Made by a program: the position numbers and the translations under genes. Of a DNA stretch of 64,000 bases, positions 33,680-46,000 are shown piece after piece. Every line of letters begins with the position of its first letter. The stretch's first letter is position 1. Below the pieces are notes generated by a model that was not told the DNA's origin, searched no databases, and worked only from the letters and a program-made list of their open reading frames with translations. This DNA is from Linyphia triangularis (taxonomy: Eukaryota > Arthropoda > Arachnida > Araneae > Linyphiidae). Location of the stretch: assembly GCA_963978545.1 (NCBI GenBank), contig OZ021722.1, positions 35,543,365 to 35,607,364 of the forward strand. The letters run 5' to 3'.

Positions 33680-34860
33680 AGACCGAAAAAATACAATTCT
33701 CTTAAAATATACATATTCCATCATCAAAGGGTTACAGTAGTTAACTACCTAAACATTCAATATGTAAATATCCACTAAAAATCATGTTAAATAACTGCCT
33801 ACTCAATGTGTAATAACTGAACAACCACGAATTTCCCTCTCATGCAAGAAAGCATAAAAACTCATCTAATAGATTTGATATAGTCCCGGCCACCCTGGGA
33901 TCGTTCCCTGTGGTATGTCATTGTATGCAGACTATAATGAATAATGCAACTACTTATTGTTTTTGCAGTTGACTTAGGAATGACCAACATCATTCATGTT
34001 TCCATCATCTATCAACAAGAGTCAGGTAATTATTTTCGATTTTCGTTCGACTGGAAGGAAACAAGTCTCGTTCATCAACAATGATCAGCGGCGTAAATAA
34101 AAACGTCAAACGCAAATCACGTCAATAGATCAGACAGTTTTTTTACAAACTGGACGCATGTCTCTATAACTAAAAGGATTCTGCTGAAAGAAAATTTGTT
34201 TGCTGCTTATATGAATTGTTTATCACAGTAAAATGGTATTTTGTAGGCAAAAATTTCCCAAGTGGTTTTAAGTTGGAAGTGTTATGTTTTGCTTCGAGTT
34301 TTGAAAGATGTTTGTCATGGACTTAAGTTAATGTATGTATTAAAATCATAATTATCCGATAAGCTATAAACATCTAAGGTAAGGTGAACACAGTGTAAAC
34401 CAATGATTTCTATAACTTGTCAGGAAGGTGTGATGCAAGCAGGGACTCGATATTGTTTGAAGGATTCAGTGGCAATTATTAAGATTGTCTTTTTTGTATT
34501 TGGCAGATGGTACACTGTAATTTAGTATCAAAATTTATATTTAAGAAGAACATTGTTTATGACTTGTCTGTAACATAATAAGATTTTTTAGGCCTTCCAT
34601 ATATAAATAAGGGCATGGATGGATCTCCCTATATTTAAACAAATTTATGATGATTTCTTTGAACTGATGACCACACCTTTCAACCAAATGGAAAAATAGT
34701 TGTGTGAATTGCTATTTTACGCAACCATAAAAGTTTAAAATATATAGTTTTATAATCACTAATAATGTAAAGGTTTTCTTAGTTGCTTTTCTAAAAAAAT
34801 AATATTTTCTAAATATAGATATACGGAAATCTCTCAAAATTTGAAAATTTAATTTCGTTA
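33680..34860. other. AT-rich non-coding stretch
   Basis: No gene, repeat boundary or RNA is recognised. Confidence 0.55.
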
Positions 34861-36125
34861 TCTATACTAATAAAACAAGCTGTGTGTCTGTCTGTCTGTG
34901 GCTCTGTGGATCTATAGAAACCTACTTAAAATTGGAGTAGAGCTCTGAAATTTTCAGCATAAGTAGTTTTGGCCTTTTAATTGTATACATCTCAAACAGA
35001 ATGTTGAAATTTTAATTTTTTTTTTTTAATTTTTTTTTTAATTAATTAATAAATGTGTTACCAAACGATATCTAATAGGGCTACAGCATTGAAATTTTCA
35101 GCATAAGTAGTTTTGACCTTTTAATCGGACTTTTAAAAAACAGAACTTTAAACTTTTATTTTCTTCTTTTTTAATTAATTTTTTAATTAATTAATAAACA
35201 TTTTACAAAACGACTACTATTATGGCTACAGCTCTGACATTTTCAACATAAGTAGTTTTGGCCTTCGAATTGTATACATCACAAACAGAATGTTAAATTT
35301 TTAATTAGTTCTTTTTTAATTAATTTTTTAAATTAATTAATAAATATGTTACAAAACGATATCTAATAGGGCTACAGCTCTGAAATTTTCAACAAAAGTA
35401 GTTTTGGCCTTTTAATTGGACTTTTGAAAAACATAATTTAATTTTTTTTTAGTTTCTTTTTAATTAATTTTTTAATTAATTAACTAATATTTTACAAAAT
35501 GATTTCTAATAGGGCTACAGCTCTAAAATTTTCAACATAAGTAGTTTTGGCCTTCTAATTGGACTTTAGGAAAACAGAATTTTATATTTTTGTTCATTTC
35601 GTTATTAGTTAATTTTTTTAATTAATTAGTATATGTATTACAAAACGATTTCAAATAGGGCTACAGCTTTGAAATTTTCAATATAAATAGTTGTAGCCTT
35701 CTAATTGGATTTTTTAAAAACAGAATTCAATTTTTTAAAAAATGTAATTAACTCCACAAACACGTGTTAAAATAATCTTAAAGGGGTGTTGTATTATTGT
35801 ATTAACGGGGAATTTTTTTTTCTTGACAAGGGAGAGGCTTCCAATATTAAGTCTTTACGTAGCAATTAGATACTTACGCAGCAATGAACCTTTCAGCGAG
35901 CGAAGCGAGCCTATGCTTGCATAGCAATGAACTTTTTAACGAGTGAAATAAGCCTGCGTTTATGTGTCCATGAACGAAGCGAGCTCGATTTTGCTTAGCG
36001 ATGAACCTTCCTGCGAGCGAAGCGCCAAATGCCGGGTTCTATACACGAATGACAGATTTCCGCATTGCGAGGCCTCACAGCTAGCTAAAATATTGCACAT
36101 GTTAAAATTACGGGTATTTAACTAG
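34861..36125 (+). mobile_element. Non-autonomous Helitron-like element
   Basis: The left end is TCTATACTAATAAAAC followed by GTGTGTCTGTCTGTCTG, typical of Helitron 5' ends. The right end is CTAG. The element sits between A (34860) and T (36126), the A|T target rule of Helitrons. A short hairpin (GTTAAA ... TTTAAC, 36101-36122) lies next to the CTAG. Inside are a 145-bp tandem array and then a GC-richer tail with repeated GCGAGCGAAGCGAGC-like motifs (about 35890-36030). No Rep/helicase coding is present, so it would depend on an autonomous partner. Confidence 0.82.
34930..35745 (+). repeat. 145-bp tandem array inside the Helitron-like element
   Basis: About six units, phased by GGGCTACAGCTCTGAAATTT-type motifs near 34938, 35081, 35225, 35372, 35516 and 35661 (spacing 144-147 bp). 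Each unit contains AAGTAGTTTTGGCCTT and an AT-rich TTAATTAATTTTTTAATTAA palindromic block. Units have diverged from each other, so the array is not freshly amplified. Confidence 0.88.
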
Positions 36126-36126
36126 T

Positions 36127-37284
36127 ATTTAATAAAGTTGCTATATTAGAACGACATAGAAATCTTCCATTACTATATACCAAGTTTATACCTCATAAGA
36201 GAATCATGTATGTACTAAAAGAAGTGTCTTATTTAAATGGAAGGATAAATTTATTTGGCAACATCCCACAAGTTCACTTTTTGACTTATCTGTATTATAT
36301 ACAGTACAAATAATTTTCTCTATAATGAAGAGAGCACAACCATTTCGGAATAATTAATTTTCTCTTCGCATCATCTTTCCAAATAATATACTTCCCCACC
36401 TTAAAACTAACATTCACATTAATCTCATTACTAAAAGATTCCATTTCAAATCCATAACAAAACTCAAAAGAGTGAAATTCTTCACAAGCCCAAAATAATA
36501 CTTGTTTACACTTTTTTAATAACATACTTCCAATAATCAACGTGCTTTTTGCAAAATCAAATTATACCGACCCACGTTTCTTTGAAAGATTTCAACAATA
36601 GGTATGCTTTGAGAATTATGTATAAAAAAACTTTAAGAAAAAAATGTAGTCTGAGTCGAAATTTTACTCTATGGAAAAAAAAAAAAAAACTTTCAAAATA
36701 TGGGAAAAAAATATCGATTTACCCCTCTTCTTATACCCCCAAGGCCGAAAGAAGCAGTCATTTGTAAAAGAAACCCCTTATTTAAAGGATACCAATTTTT
36801 TCTTCCTTTTCCTCTTCCATCACTTGGCATGAGTTCGGTAGCATGATCTATTATCAGCAAATATGGAAATGATAGCCATCTTCCAGCGACGAAGATAAAT
36901 GAATGGTGATGAAATATTGGAGTATTTCTCGATCAATAACTGCTCGGGGACAAGTAATGGGCAGTAATGTGTGAATACTGCATATGGAAATATATACACA
37001 TACTTGCACTTCCTCAACTTGATCCTATTTCTCACCGTGGAGTTGTCTTCTGAATATTTTGTCATTCAATCGAATTGTTTGGAGTCGGTTTCTGTAAATT
37101 TTAAAAAGGCTCTGATGTGCTACAGAATGAAAGACAGCTAACTTAATTCGTTTTAAGTTTCAATAAATAGTATTCTCCAGATGAAAAGTTATTACATTGG
37201 CATTTTGTTAATATAAAATTTCGAAGTAGGTGTTTTTTTTTAAATTTTTTTTTTTTTTATTATTTATTATTATCATTTTTTTTA

Positions 37285-37286
<2 letters not shown>
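36127..37286. other. AT-rich non-coding stretch
   Basis: Nothing recognisable is seen; open frames near 36300-37065 lack domains. Confidence 0.55.

Positions 37287-37365
<79 letters not shown>
37287..37365. repeat. (TTA)n microsatellite
   Basis: About 26 uninterrupted TAT/ATT triplets. The poly-Asn frame on the minus strand is only the translation of this run. Confidence 0.95.
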
Positions 37366-39814
37366 CCAATTGCAAGTTAAGGTATATAAGTTGAAGTTCT
37401 TGATTCACAAGGCGATATTGCTGGGTTAAAGTCATTAGTCGAGTCGGTTTTCCCTGTTGGATTCGCAATAATAATTATGTAATACTGGCATTTATTGTAC
37501 GTTAATTTATACATTACAATAAAGGTAGACAAACTTGATAAAATTTGGTAGTTTGTAGGAATTTCGTATTCTCCTATTTTTAAGTAGTGTCGTTTGAGTA
37601 GATATTTATATTGATGCAGAAATATTCTATAAAATTATAAATTAAATCATTGTACTTATTTATAAAAGAGCTAATATATTCATTGGTGTAAGACAGAAAA
37701 ATATATGTTCTCATAAATAAAATTTTTCTTTACAGCATAAGTTATACGTTACTTTAAGTGTACATTTAAGCAATAAATTTTCCAATTTGTTCTCATATTT
37801 ATTCTGATTTAAATTATTAAACTTATTGAAATAAATGTTGTTGAAAACTAAAATATATTTTATATAAATCAAAATTTATGCTAGCTTTAAACAAACTGAA
37901 TAGTCATACACATAGTTACACTGCCGAGATTTTGGAAAAATTTTGGGGACTATTTATTTTGTTACGACACAATATGTGTCGCTTTTGCAGAAAAGGTACA
38001 TTTCCATAATCCCAAATCTCTCGAAAAGTCTTAGGATTTATCCGATGTTCAAAGTTGCAAAATTTTGCTATCTATCATCTTTAGACTCAAAAGAGAAGTG
38101 TATTTTAGAATATGTTGGGATAGGAAAAAAGAGCTTTAAGAAAGCTTACTTTTCACATTTGTATATCCTAAGGTTTAAGAAAGATTTACTGAGCATTTTT
38201 TGAAGCTGGAGAAATTCATACATTTATAAGGAACAATAATTTAAAAAAAGATTTGTGTATTAGTTTTTTGAGCGAGTCTTGGTATAAATTTTCTTATGTG
38301 GTGTGAAGAGTACACAAATGACTTTAGGCATACCAACGTAAAATTGTGCTTATTCATAAGGCAATAACTATCTTGCGTCTTAATTAAAATATAGCACTTA
38401 AGTATGAGGAAGTTATGTAAGTATTCAGCGATCTTAGAAAAAGCAGCTTTCAATTTTAATATAAAATGCATATACTCGATTATTAGTAATATTAAATTTG
38501 TTATAGATTACTTTTAATAACCATTTGAACGATATGAAAATATCGATGAAAAATCAAATATCATAAATCAAATTAATTAATTTTTTTATCATTCCTTATA
38601 TTAACGGTATAAATTAATAATCCATTACATTTTTGCATCAACACCTCACTTTATAATTCCATGTTAAAAGGAATGAACGAAACAATTTTGGATTCACTTG
38701 CCCCCCTAGTTATATGTACGTCAAAGAAATCCCAATACTATTTATTTCCAAACAGTGCGGTATAAAAAGTGATTGAGTGAAAGAATAAGAAAGACCAATG
38801 TATAAAAGCTTTAAAGCTGATTCTCTCAAAACCATTACATAGCAACCTTCTATTTAAACCACTAAATTATAACTTTTCACAAAACATTGTTAGTTAACAT
38901 ATTCTTTTGCAAAGCTTCAGTTTTCAAAAACTTCCAGTATAAATAATATTTTGTTAAGGAAAAAAAAAATATATTATCAGTTACATTTCCAAAGCTTAAT
39001 TATAACATATCCTTAGCGATCCATTTAGAAGCATCTGTTTATGTAGGATAGCTTAGTTGAATAATCAGTAGGTTTCTATTGATTTCCGATTTTGAGGTGC
39101 GATTGCTTATTCTTTTATCAGTAATATTAAGCTGGGTATGTAATGGGATTTATGTTAATTGTTAAATTTATTGGGGGACTGTATCGATGTTGAAATCAAT
39201 ATATAACAATTAGTGCCTGTTTATTTGTTTTTTTTCTATAGAAATCTGCAGTTTATGTAGATATTAATGACTTTTTGAACCTTTAGCTTTCTAGACAAAA
39301 GAAATGTTAATGTTTACTTGAGATTTCAAATAATTACAATAGACTGAAGCAATTTTAATCGAGTTCTACCAGGTAAAGCCAAGATATTTATGTCTGGATT
39401 TTGGAATAGTTGGTTACAGTTGGGATTCTTTAGGATACTTGATTATTTTAATCTAATTACAAATTTTTTTATTGCTCAAAGTAACTAAAATAATTAAAAA
39501 TAGAAATTTCATCTTTAAATGTACAAAATAACGTTGTGTAACTTAATAAACGATAGCAAATTGTTTAAATAATTGTACTACCTTTTGAAAATTCGAAAAC
39601 TATTACTAGAAAAAAAATTCCTAAATTAAAAATATATATATATATTTGTAATTATTTAAACTGATATTCATAAAATGCACACCAATAATTAATAACCGGG
39701 TTATCTACTTAAATATTTTAATTTTATTGTACTACAAACTTTCTAAATGCAAATTGAACTTGAGTAAATATAAGCTGTGTTAAATAGCAGTACCAGCAAA
39801 ATTAAGCATATAAA
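37366..39814. other. AT-rich non-coding stretch
   Basis: An 86-codon plus-strand frame at 37943-38203 lacks a recognisable family. No repeats with a partner in the window were seen. Confidence 0.5.
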
Positions 39815-39899
39815 TCCACGACACCATCTTGGCGCAGTATGGCCCTTGAGTAGCCCTTGCGGGATTAAACTTCAACAAATCAACCAACCAACCAACCAC
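39815..39899 (+). mobile_element. SINE tail fragment related to SINE family 1
   Basis: TTGGCGCAGTATGGCCCTTGAG resembles the TCGGCGCATTATAGCCCTCG block of the family 1 SINEs. The segment ends in the same CAACCAACCAACCAACC tail. The tRNA-like head is missing, so it is a 5'-truncated and diverged copy or a related family sharing a 3' end. Confidence 0.6.
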
Positions 39900-40303
39900 A
39901 ACACCTTCCAAAGAAAATGAGTATTTTATTTCATCACAGATTCAAAATATGTTAAAATTTTATGACATTTTTTACTAAAATATACTGATATCTACGTAAT
40001 AAGGTTCACATGTTCATTATATTAAACAAAATACCACCTCCAAGAAACAAGAAAATTAAATAAATGAAATGTACACTAAAACTAAATATAAGTATATAAT
40101 ACAAAATCTTAAATTTATTAAAACTTAACATTAAAAACCACTCACTGTTAAAGATAATTCCACACTACATCTTTAACTCTCAAGAGCCCACAATCCACTA
40201 AACCTATCTCTTTCAATTTGCGCAACGCGCTGTCTTCCTTAACGACACACAAATTCCATTCAACTAAAAATGCTAACAATTTTTAACATGAGAGGAAAAT
40301 GTT

Positions 40304-40606
40304 TCAGTCTTGACCCTGACAGAGCGGTAAGTTCTGGGTCAGGAAACTACGTTCTCGGCCATTCGCATAGTAAATGAACTCTGGAGTTTGAACAAGTTCC
40401 ATGCTTCCTACTGCCACAACATGCATGCTCTGTGGATGAGGCGACCACTCTATCGCTGTCCATTTTAGGGTGGTCATCGGAAGCGTGGATGTTGTAAGGG
40501 CGTTTTGCCTCGTTTTCCCACATAGATTGTTGTTATCAATGCATATCTTGAAACAACTTATTTGTATTTTAGAGGTAAAGGACCCTATATCCGTTTTTTT
40601 CCCTTC
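40304..40606 (-). CDS. Candidate exon, 101 stop-free codons, unidentified
   Basis: On the minus strand this frame is open from just after a TAA to the TGA at 40304-40306. The first in-frame ATG is at 40477, which would give only 57 residues. The protein-like stretch is LKWTAIEWSPHPQSMHVVAV, then MELVQTPEFIYYANG, with Trp, Pro and Tyr spacing that looks coding. GC content is higher than in the flanks. If real it is probably a 3'-terminal exon; AAATAAG near 40570 could be an acceptor but lacks a good pyrimidine tract. Against it, the plus strand carries a strong donor-like GCGGTAAGT at about 40326. No family is recognised. Confidence 0.22.
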   Translation of the reverse strand, partial: EGKKTDIGSFTSKIQISCFKICIDNNNLCGKTRQNALTTSTLPMTTLKWTAIEWSPHPQSMHVVAVGSMELVQTPEFIYYANGRERSFLTQNLPLCQGQD

Positions 40607-42984
40607 TAATTATTTAGGAAAGCTGTAATCACATATCACTGTTTCTACACTGCAAAAATTAATATTTTCCTAAGAAATCTTTTTTTTTAGTATAGTGTGG
40701 CATTCCTCTGGAAACAATACGAAGTCGATTTAAAATAATTAGACGAACTAAATAGCCAAATAACATTTTTTACTTCTAGAACTTAGATATATCAAAATGC
40801 TATGTTTTTCACTTTTAAACTCTTTATTTTGATTGCATAGTTTGAAATTTTAGATCTTATTCAACAGAATCTTCAGGATTTTTTTTATTGTTACAATTTA
40901 TTCAACCTTAAATCCTATGTTCTCGTGCAAAGTATTTTCTTTCTACCATCAGATAAATATGTGTAATTTATCTTCAAATTTGTTATAGAATAATAAAAAT
41001 AATAATGAAGAAAGTCTAGACTTCAAAAATGTTAAGCTTTTTCACTACATTATTAGTACTATAATTAATTCTCTGAGTGTATGTTCTCTTACTTAATCGA
41101 AAAACTAATCTTAGTTAAAAATGTATATAATTTTTCTGAAGAAATTTAATACAATGTCATGAGCCTGTATGCAATTATAGTTAATTTTTTTCTAGATCTC
41201 AATCTATAATTTAAATTCCTGAGCATACTTCCTTAAGAAACATTAACTAAAGCCGAATAATAGTCTTTTATTTTATGTTATAATAAATTTTGTTTAATGT
41301 AAAGTGTGAAAAGTTATTCAAGCAGTAAATATTAAGCATTCAGTTAGTTATTAGCAAGGATTTTTGTTATTCTGCGGAAAATTGTAAAATATGATTTAAA
41401 TAAATAATTTAAACTATATATTATATGCTGTAGGTATAGTTGCGTTGCAGTGAAATAACATCATTTTAGCGTTTACATAATATTAAAAAAAAATCACACT
41501 GATATTTTGCTTCATAGTTTGTTTGTCTTTTTAATTTTAAGATTTTTAAATAATTTAATTAAATTCTCTAAAAAATCGAGAGAAATAATCAAACGTACAT
41601 CATTATATTTGTGATGACATAATTTCATTAGAAATTTCTCGATTAAATATCGTACTAATACTAAATAAGTTATAGGGAAAAAGATACTGTAACTTCTAGT
41701 TAAATTAAAAAACTTTATCTTTATGTAATGTTTTCAAAAAAAAAATTCTTTAATCTTGAAACATTATTTTGAAGCAAATATAAAATTAATTTTCCTGCTA
41801 TCGCTTTTGAAATAAAAATGTTCGAAATTTTTTTTTAACAAAACTGATTAATAACTAAGCAGCTTTTATTCAGTACAAAAGTTAATCAAAAGTTTTACAA
41901 TCCCTGCTTGTATAATTTTTTAATATCTAAAAATGTTTCTTCAAACCGTAGATAAATTCCACTAAAAGTAGAATAATAAACTTTGAGAATAACGAATTTA
42001 ATCACCCATTGTAGCTGTGTTTTTGGCTCTACAACTAAAAATATTTATAAAATTATTTCAATAGAAAAAATCAAAACAGAAGTTTTGAGACAGATGTGTT
42101 TGAATTAGGTTTCAAAGAAGTGGGTAGATCAGTAGTGTGAATTTCTAAAATCATGGAATTGATTTTAAAACTTTCTATTGATTTTACATTTACTTCCTTA
42201 ATGCTTCAAATAGTTTTATAAAACATAAACGTATATTAACCAACAGGTCTTCATGCAATTTTTTCTAAGTATCAGCATGGAAAAACAATCCTAAGACCAA
42301 TGATAAAATAATTACTATTTTTGACATCAATTTCACTACAATACCATTCAAAGTATTAAAATATAAAACTAATTGCCGTAAGTTACCGTATACGTTTTTT
42401 GTATTTTTAGCATATTTAAAAAAAAATATTGGAAATTTAATGAGTTGAGCAATATTTTTTTAGATAAAAGTTTCTTTAAATTTCGCCCAGCTAGCAAGCT
42501 TGGCGGCATTTTTGGTGTCAAAAGTATTGGCCAATTTTAAGATATAGCTAGGAATACTGATTCCAGGTCACGATCTATTTAACGTTCAACAGCTTTCATT
42601 ATCGTACACACCAGTATTTAGAGAAACCAGGAGTGAATATACGATCTCATGAGCTTAGTGCCTTGAAATACCGGGACACTGGAGCCCTATAGTCTTTGTA
42701 TAAGATTTTCATTAACTTCAAGACAGAATCTATAAAATGAATTGGCTGAATATATTAAATTTATGAAAGTAACATGCATCATCTCTTAACTTAATACGGT
42801 TTAGGTAAACTGCCATTTTCAATGTCGAATAGATAAGTATGCAAAAATTCAATACTATACAAAAATTGTTAAAAGACATTCATTTTTCAATTTTCAAGTC
42901 TTAAGTGTATATTTATGGGAATTTCGTTGGTGGGGACGATTAGTATTTCAAATGTATAACCAGAAATAATTTTATTAAAATATT
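40607..42984. other. AT-rich non-coding stretch
   Basis: It contains only the second copy of the short dispersed repeat (42470-42540) and a slightly GC-richer patch at 42560-42690 with no frame. Confidence 0.55.
42470..42540 (-). repeat. Dispersed repeat, copy 2 (partner at 21533-21600)
   Basis: The reverse complement (GGCCAATACTTTTGAC...GCCGCCAAGCTTGCTAG) aligns with 21533-21600. The family is unknown. Confidence 0.5.
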
Positions 42985-43072
42985 TTTTATTGATAATTGC
43001 TGAAAAACCTAGATTTTTTAATGGTAGGTAGGTTTGCGCATGTGTGATTTTGACGGAAATATTTTTTTGTTT
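42985..43072 (+). mobile_element. R1 repeat, fragment D
   Basis: TTGATAATTGCTGAAAAACC, GATTTTTTAATGG and GCGCATGTGTGATTTTGACGG follow the same order as in R1 copy B at about 26130-26205. This is a short, decayed fourth copy. Confidence 0.55.
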
Positions 43073-46000
43073 TGTTTTATGGGTAGTACTGGTTGTAACT
43101 GAAAAATTAATTTTGGAATAACCTATGCATGTGACGCATGTTTCTAGATAATTTTTTTAATGTTGAATCAAATGAAAAAAGCAAAACGATATAACCAGTC
43201 AAGAAAAATGTATAGACTTTTTTATAAACGAAAACACATGTTAAAAGCGAGGAAAGGTAAAAACCATGTAAAGAAATAAAAAATTGGTCTCTTCAGGAAA
43301 TTTGACAAAAACATTTTATTTGCGATATACTCAACATTTTAAGTCTGCATTAAGCCTACCTTTTTTTTTTTTTTTTTTTTTAATAATGCTAATCTGCTTT
43401 TAGTAGTTTTGTCTGAAAATAAAATAAAAAAGAAAATTAGTAAATAACAAATCTTACTTTATGTAAAAAAAAAGCTGAAAATAACAATACAAATTAAAAA
43501 AAAAATTAAATATTTAACTTTAGAATTATCGGAAGTTTTGTTTTGAAGCAGTTTAAATATTTGGAATGAAAGTCAACGAAATTATGGAATTGAATAAAAA
43601 TAAGAAAAAACAAGCAATACGATTAAACTAAAAAGTACTTTTAGCAGACTGGTTATAAAACAGATGGCGCCACATTCTGACAAAAATCAATAAATCTCGA
43701 GGTTTCGTAGAATCACAGAAAAAATAATTACATATCTCGAAGAATAAATAGAATAAACGAAGAAAAAAACTAAAAAAAGAAATAGAAAATGTAGATCTAA
43801 ACTGTTTCAGCATAAAGAGAAATATGTTTTTTCACATTCTTTACTTCTTATAAACGAGGAATAATTTATAAAACTAACAGTGCTATTAAATCAAGAAATA
43901 AACTTTGAGTTTTGGAAGGATGAAAGAAAACTTTTTGGATTTTTCAAAACTATAAGTTAACGAAAGACATAATTTATATTACGCCAGATTTGATGTGTTT
44001 TCTGACAGTAGATTAGATTTGGGTAGGATAATTTGATAATGATTCTGAGAAGTAATATATGTTACACGCTTTTTAAGTTATTTTTTTATAAACAAAATGG
44101 GAAAGAAATTTTTTTGTTGTAATTGGAAAACGAACGTGGTTTTTTTTTTTTTTAGTTTACTACATAAAATTTTGTTTAAATATGATTTCAGAAATTATTT
44201 CCTGTGAAGCTCTTTAATAGATATTTTTTTTTCTGGAAAAGACATTTATTCTTTCATAAATTCCTTATAATTCAACTCTTTGACATTAATATATTGGGAA
44301 CTGAAAAAAAGATTCTGAATTATATATTTTTAAATAAAGTTTATTATATTTAGTAGTGAAAACCACACACAATTTATTTAATTTATTTATTTTTAATATT
44401 GAATACTCGGAAGCATTAGAACAATTTTAAATTAACGTTGTAGCAATGAAAGATATTGTAATGTATACTATAATTGTTTAGAGACTTGAATTAATATTAT
44501 TTAATCATACGTGCATACCTAGGATGCACAATTTTCTTAGTTATGTTTTTAAATGCAGTTTTGATATATTTATAATGTGCAATAATATTTATTAAAAAAC
44601 TTCTTTAAAAGAAATTAACTTATAATTTAAAATTACATATCAATGGAGTTTCAAGAAATCTAATGCTGCTAGAATTTAATCATCATTAAACATGTAAGAA
44701 ACAACACATTACTTTTATTTTTTTTTAGTTTTTTTTTTATTTAAAATTCATTTTAAAAACAAGTGCAATTGAAACATTGAACTTAAAATTTAATTTAAAG
44801 AGTGAGCGATAGTGAGTGAGAAAGGGAAATAATTTATAAACATATTTGCCTTCTATCATAAATTGGATATACCTTTATAAATGTCCGATATATAACCAAA
44901 AAGTTTAACATGATTTGAAAAAGAGATATACATTATTTTTTAACACAATTTGATGTGTTGTTTTCTCACATTAAGTTGTAAGTATTAAAACATTTAACTG
45001 TATATTTTATGTCAAAACAATAGACATAGATTAGACTTCAAGCACATTTTATATGCTACATATGTTCCTTTTCGAAAAATGACATCTTCAATAAATGCTT
45101 GAATTACGGGATGATGGCAAAAGTTGTCTCTTTAAACTTGCGTAGAGAGTTTTGTATTTTTGAAGTCACCATTAAATTTTGGAACGTGATGAAAAAATGT
45201 CTCACAAGAAAAAGGAAAATCATTATTGTATTTTTCCTAAGGCCACTATTAACAAGAAAATGCTATTTTTCTTTTCAAAAATAAATATTTTATTTTCATT
45301 TTTCACGAGTAATCGTAGACAACAAATTCCACAAAAATAATACAGCACGGATTTTTCTATTGTGTTCTTAGACAACTACTGTAATTATGATTATTTGTCA
45401 TTTTGTGGTTTAACGAGTCTTAAAAAATTAAATCAAGCAATAACAAATGAAAGAACGATAGATTGAGTAGGCACCATGTCCAATTAAGCGAATACGTAAC
45501 AAAATTCAACTAATGAGGCACAATTCATTTAATAATATTCGGCCTTCATTTTTGAGAATAAATGCATTTAAAAGTCTTTTACTTTTACTTTAAAAAAACA
45601 ACAAGATAAGCAGATAAATTCGTGTTTTATTTAGACATATTAAAAGGATTGTTCTTTATATAGTTTTTGACTGTTAAATGATTATTGAATCGCAGGTTAA
45701 AATTAATGAGTCCTATATAATACTTTGTAACGATACCGATATACTATTTACTCTTTGGAATGTAGCACACACATTTTTACTTTAAATAACTGAAAAAGTT
45801 ATGTTTGAATAGTTTTTAAAAAATGAAACCCATCCATATAAAGTCCAATTTTGTGAAATATTTTAAATGTTTTACAATGTCTTTACTCTTCTACAAAAAA
45901 TCAAATCCTCAAATTTAAGTGCATGTGTCTTGTTGATTCGCTTATTTTAATATATTTATTAATTTTATTAATAGATAATGAATTAACAGGTTTGAAACAT

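Noticed and set aside
37208..37468. Minus-strand frame with a long poly-Asn run
   Set aside because: It is the translation of the (TTA)n microsatellite.
40304..40606. Naming the frame as a WD-repeat protein exon
   Set aside because: Only a loose WSP-type resemblance; no repeat periodicity or GH/WD pairs can be shown.
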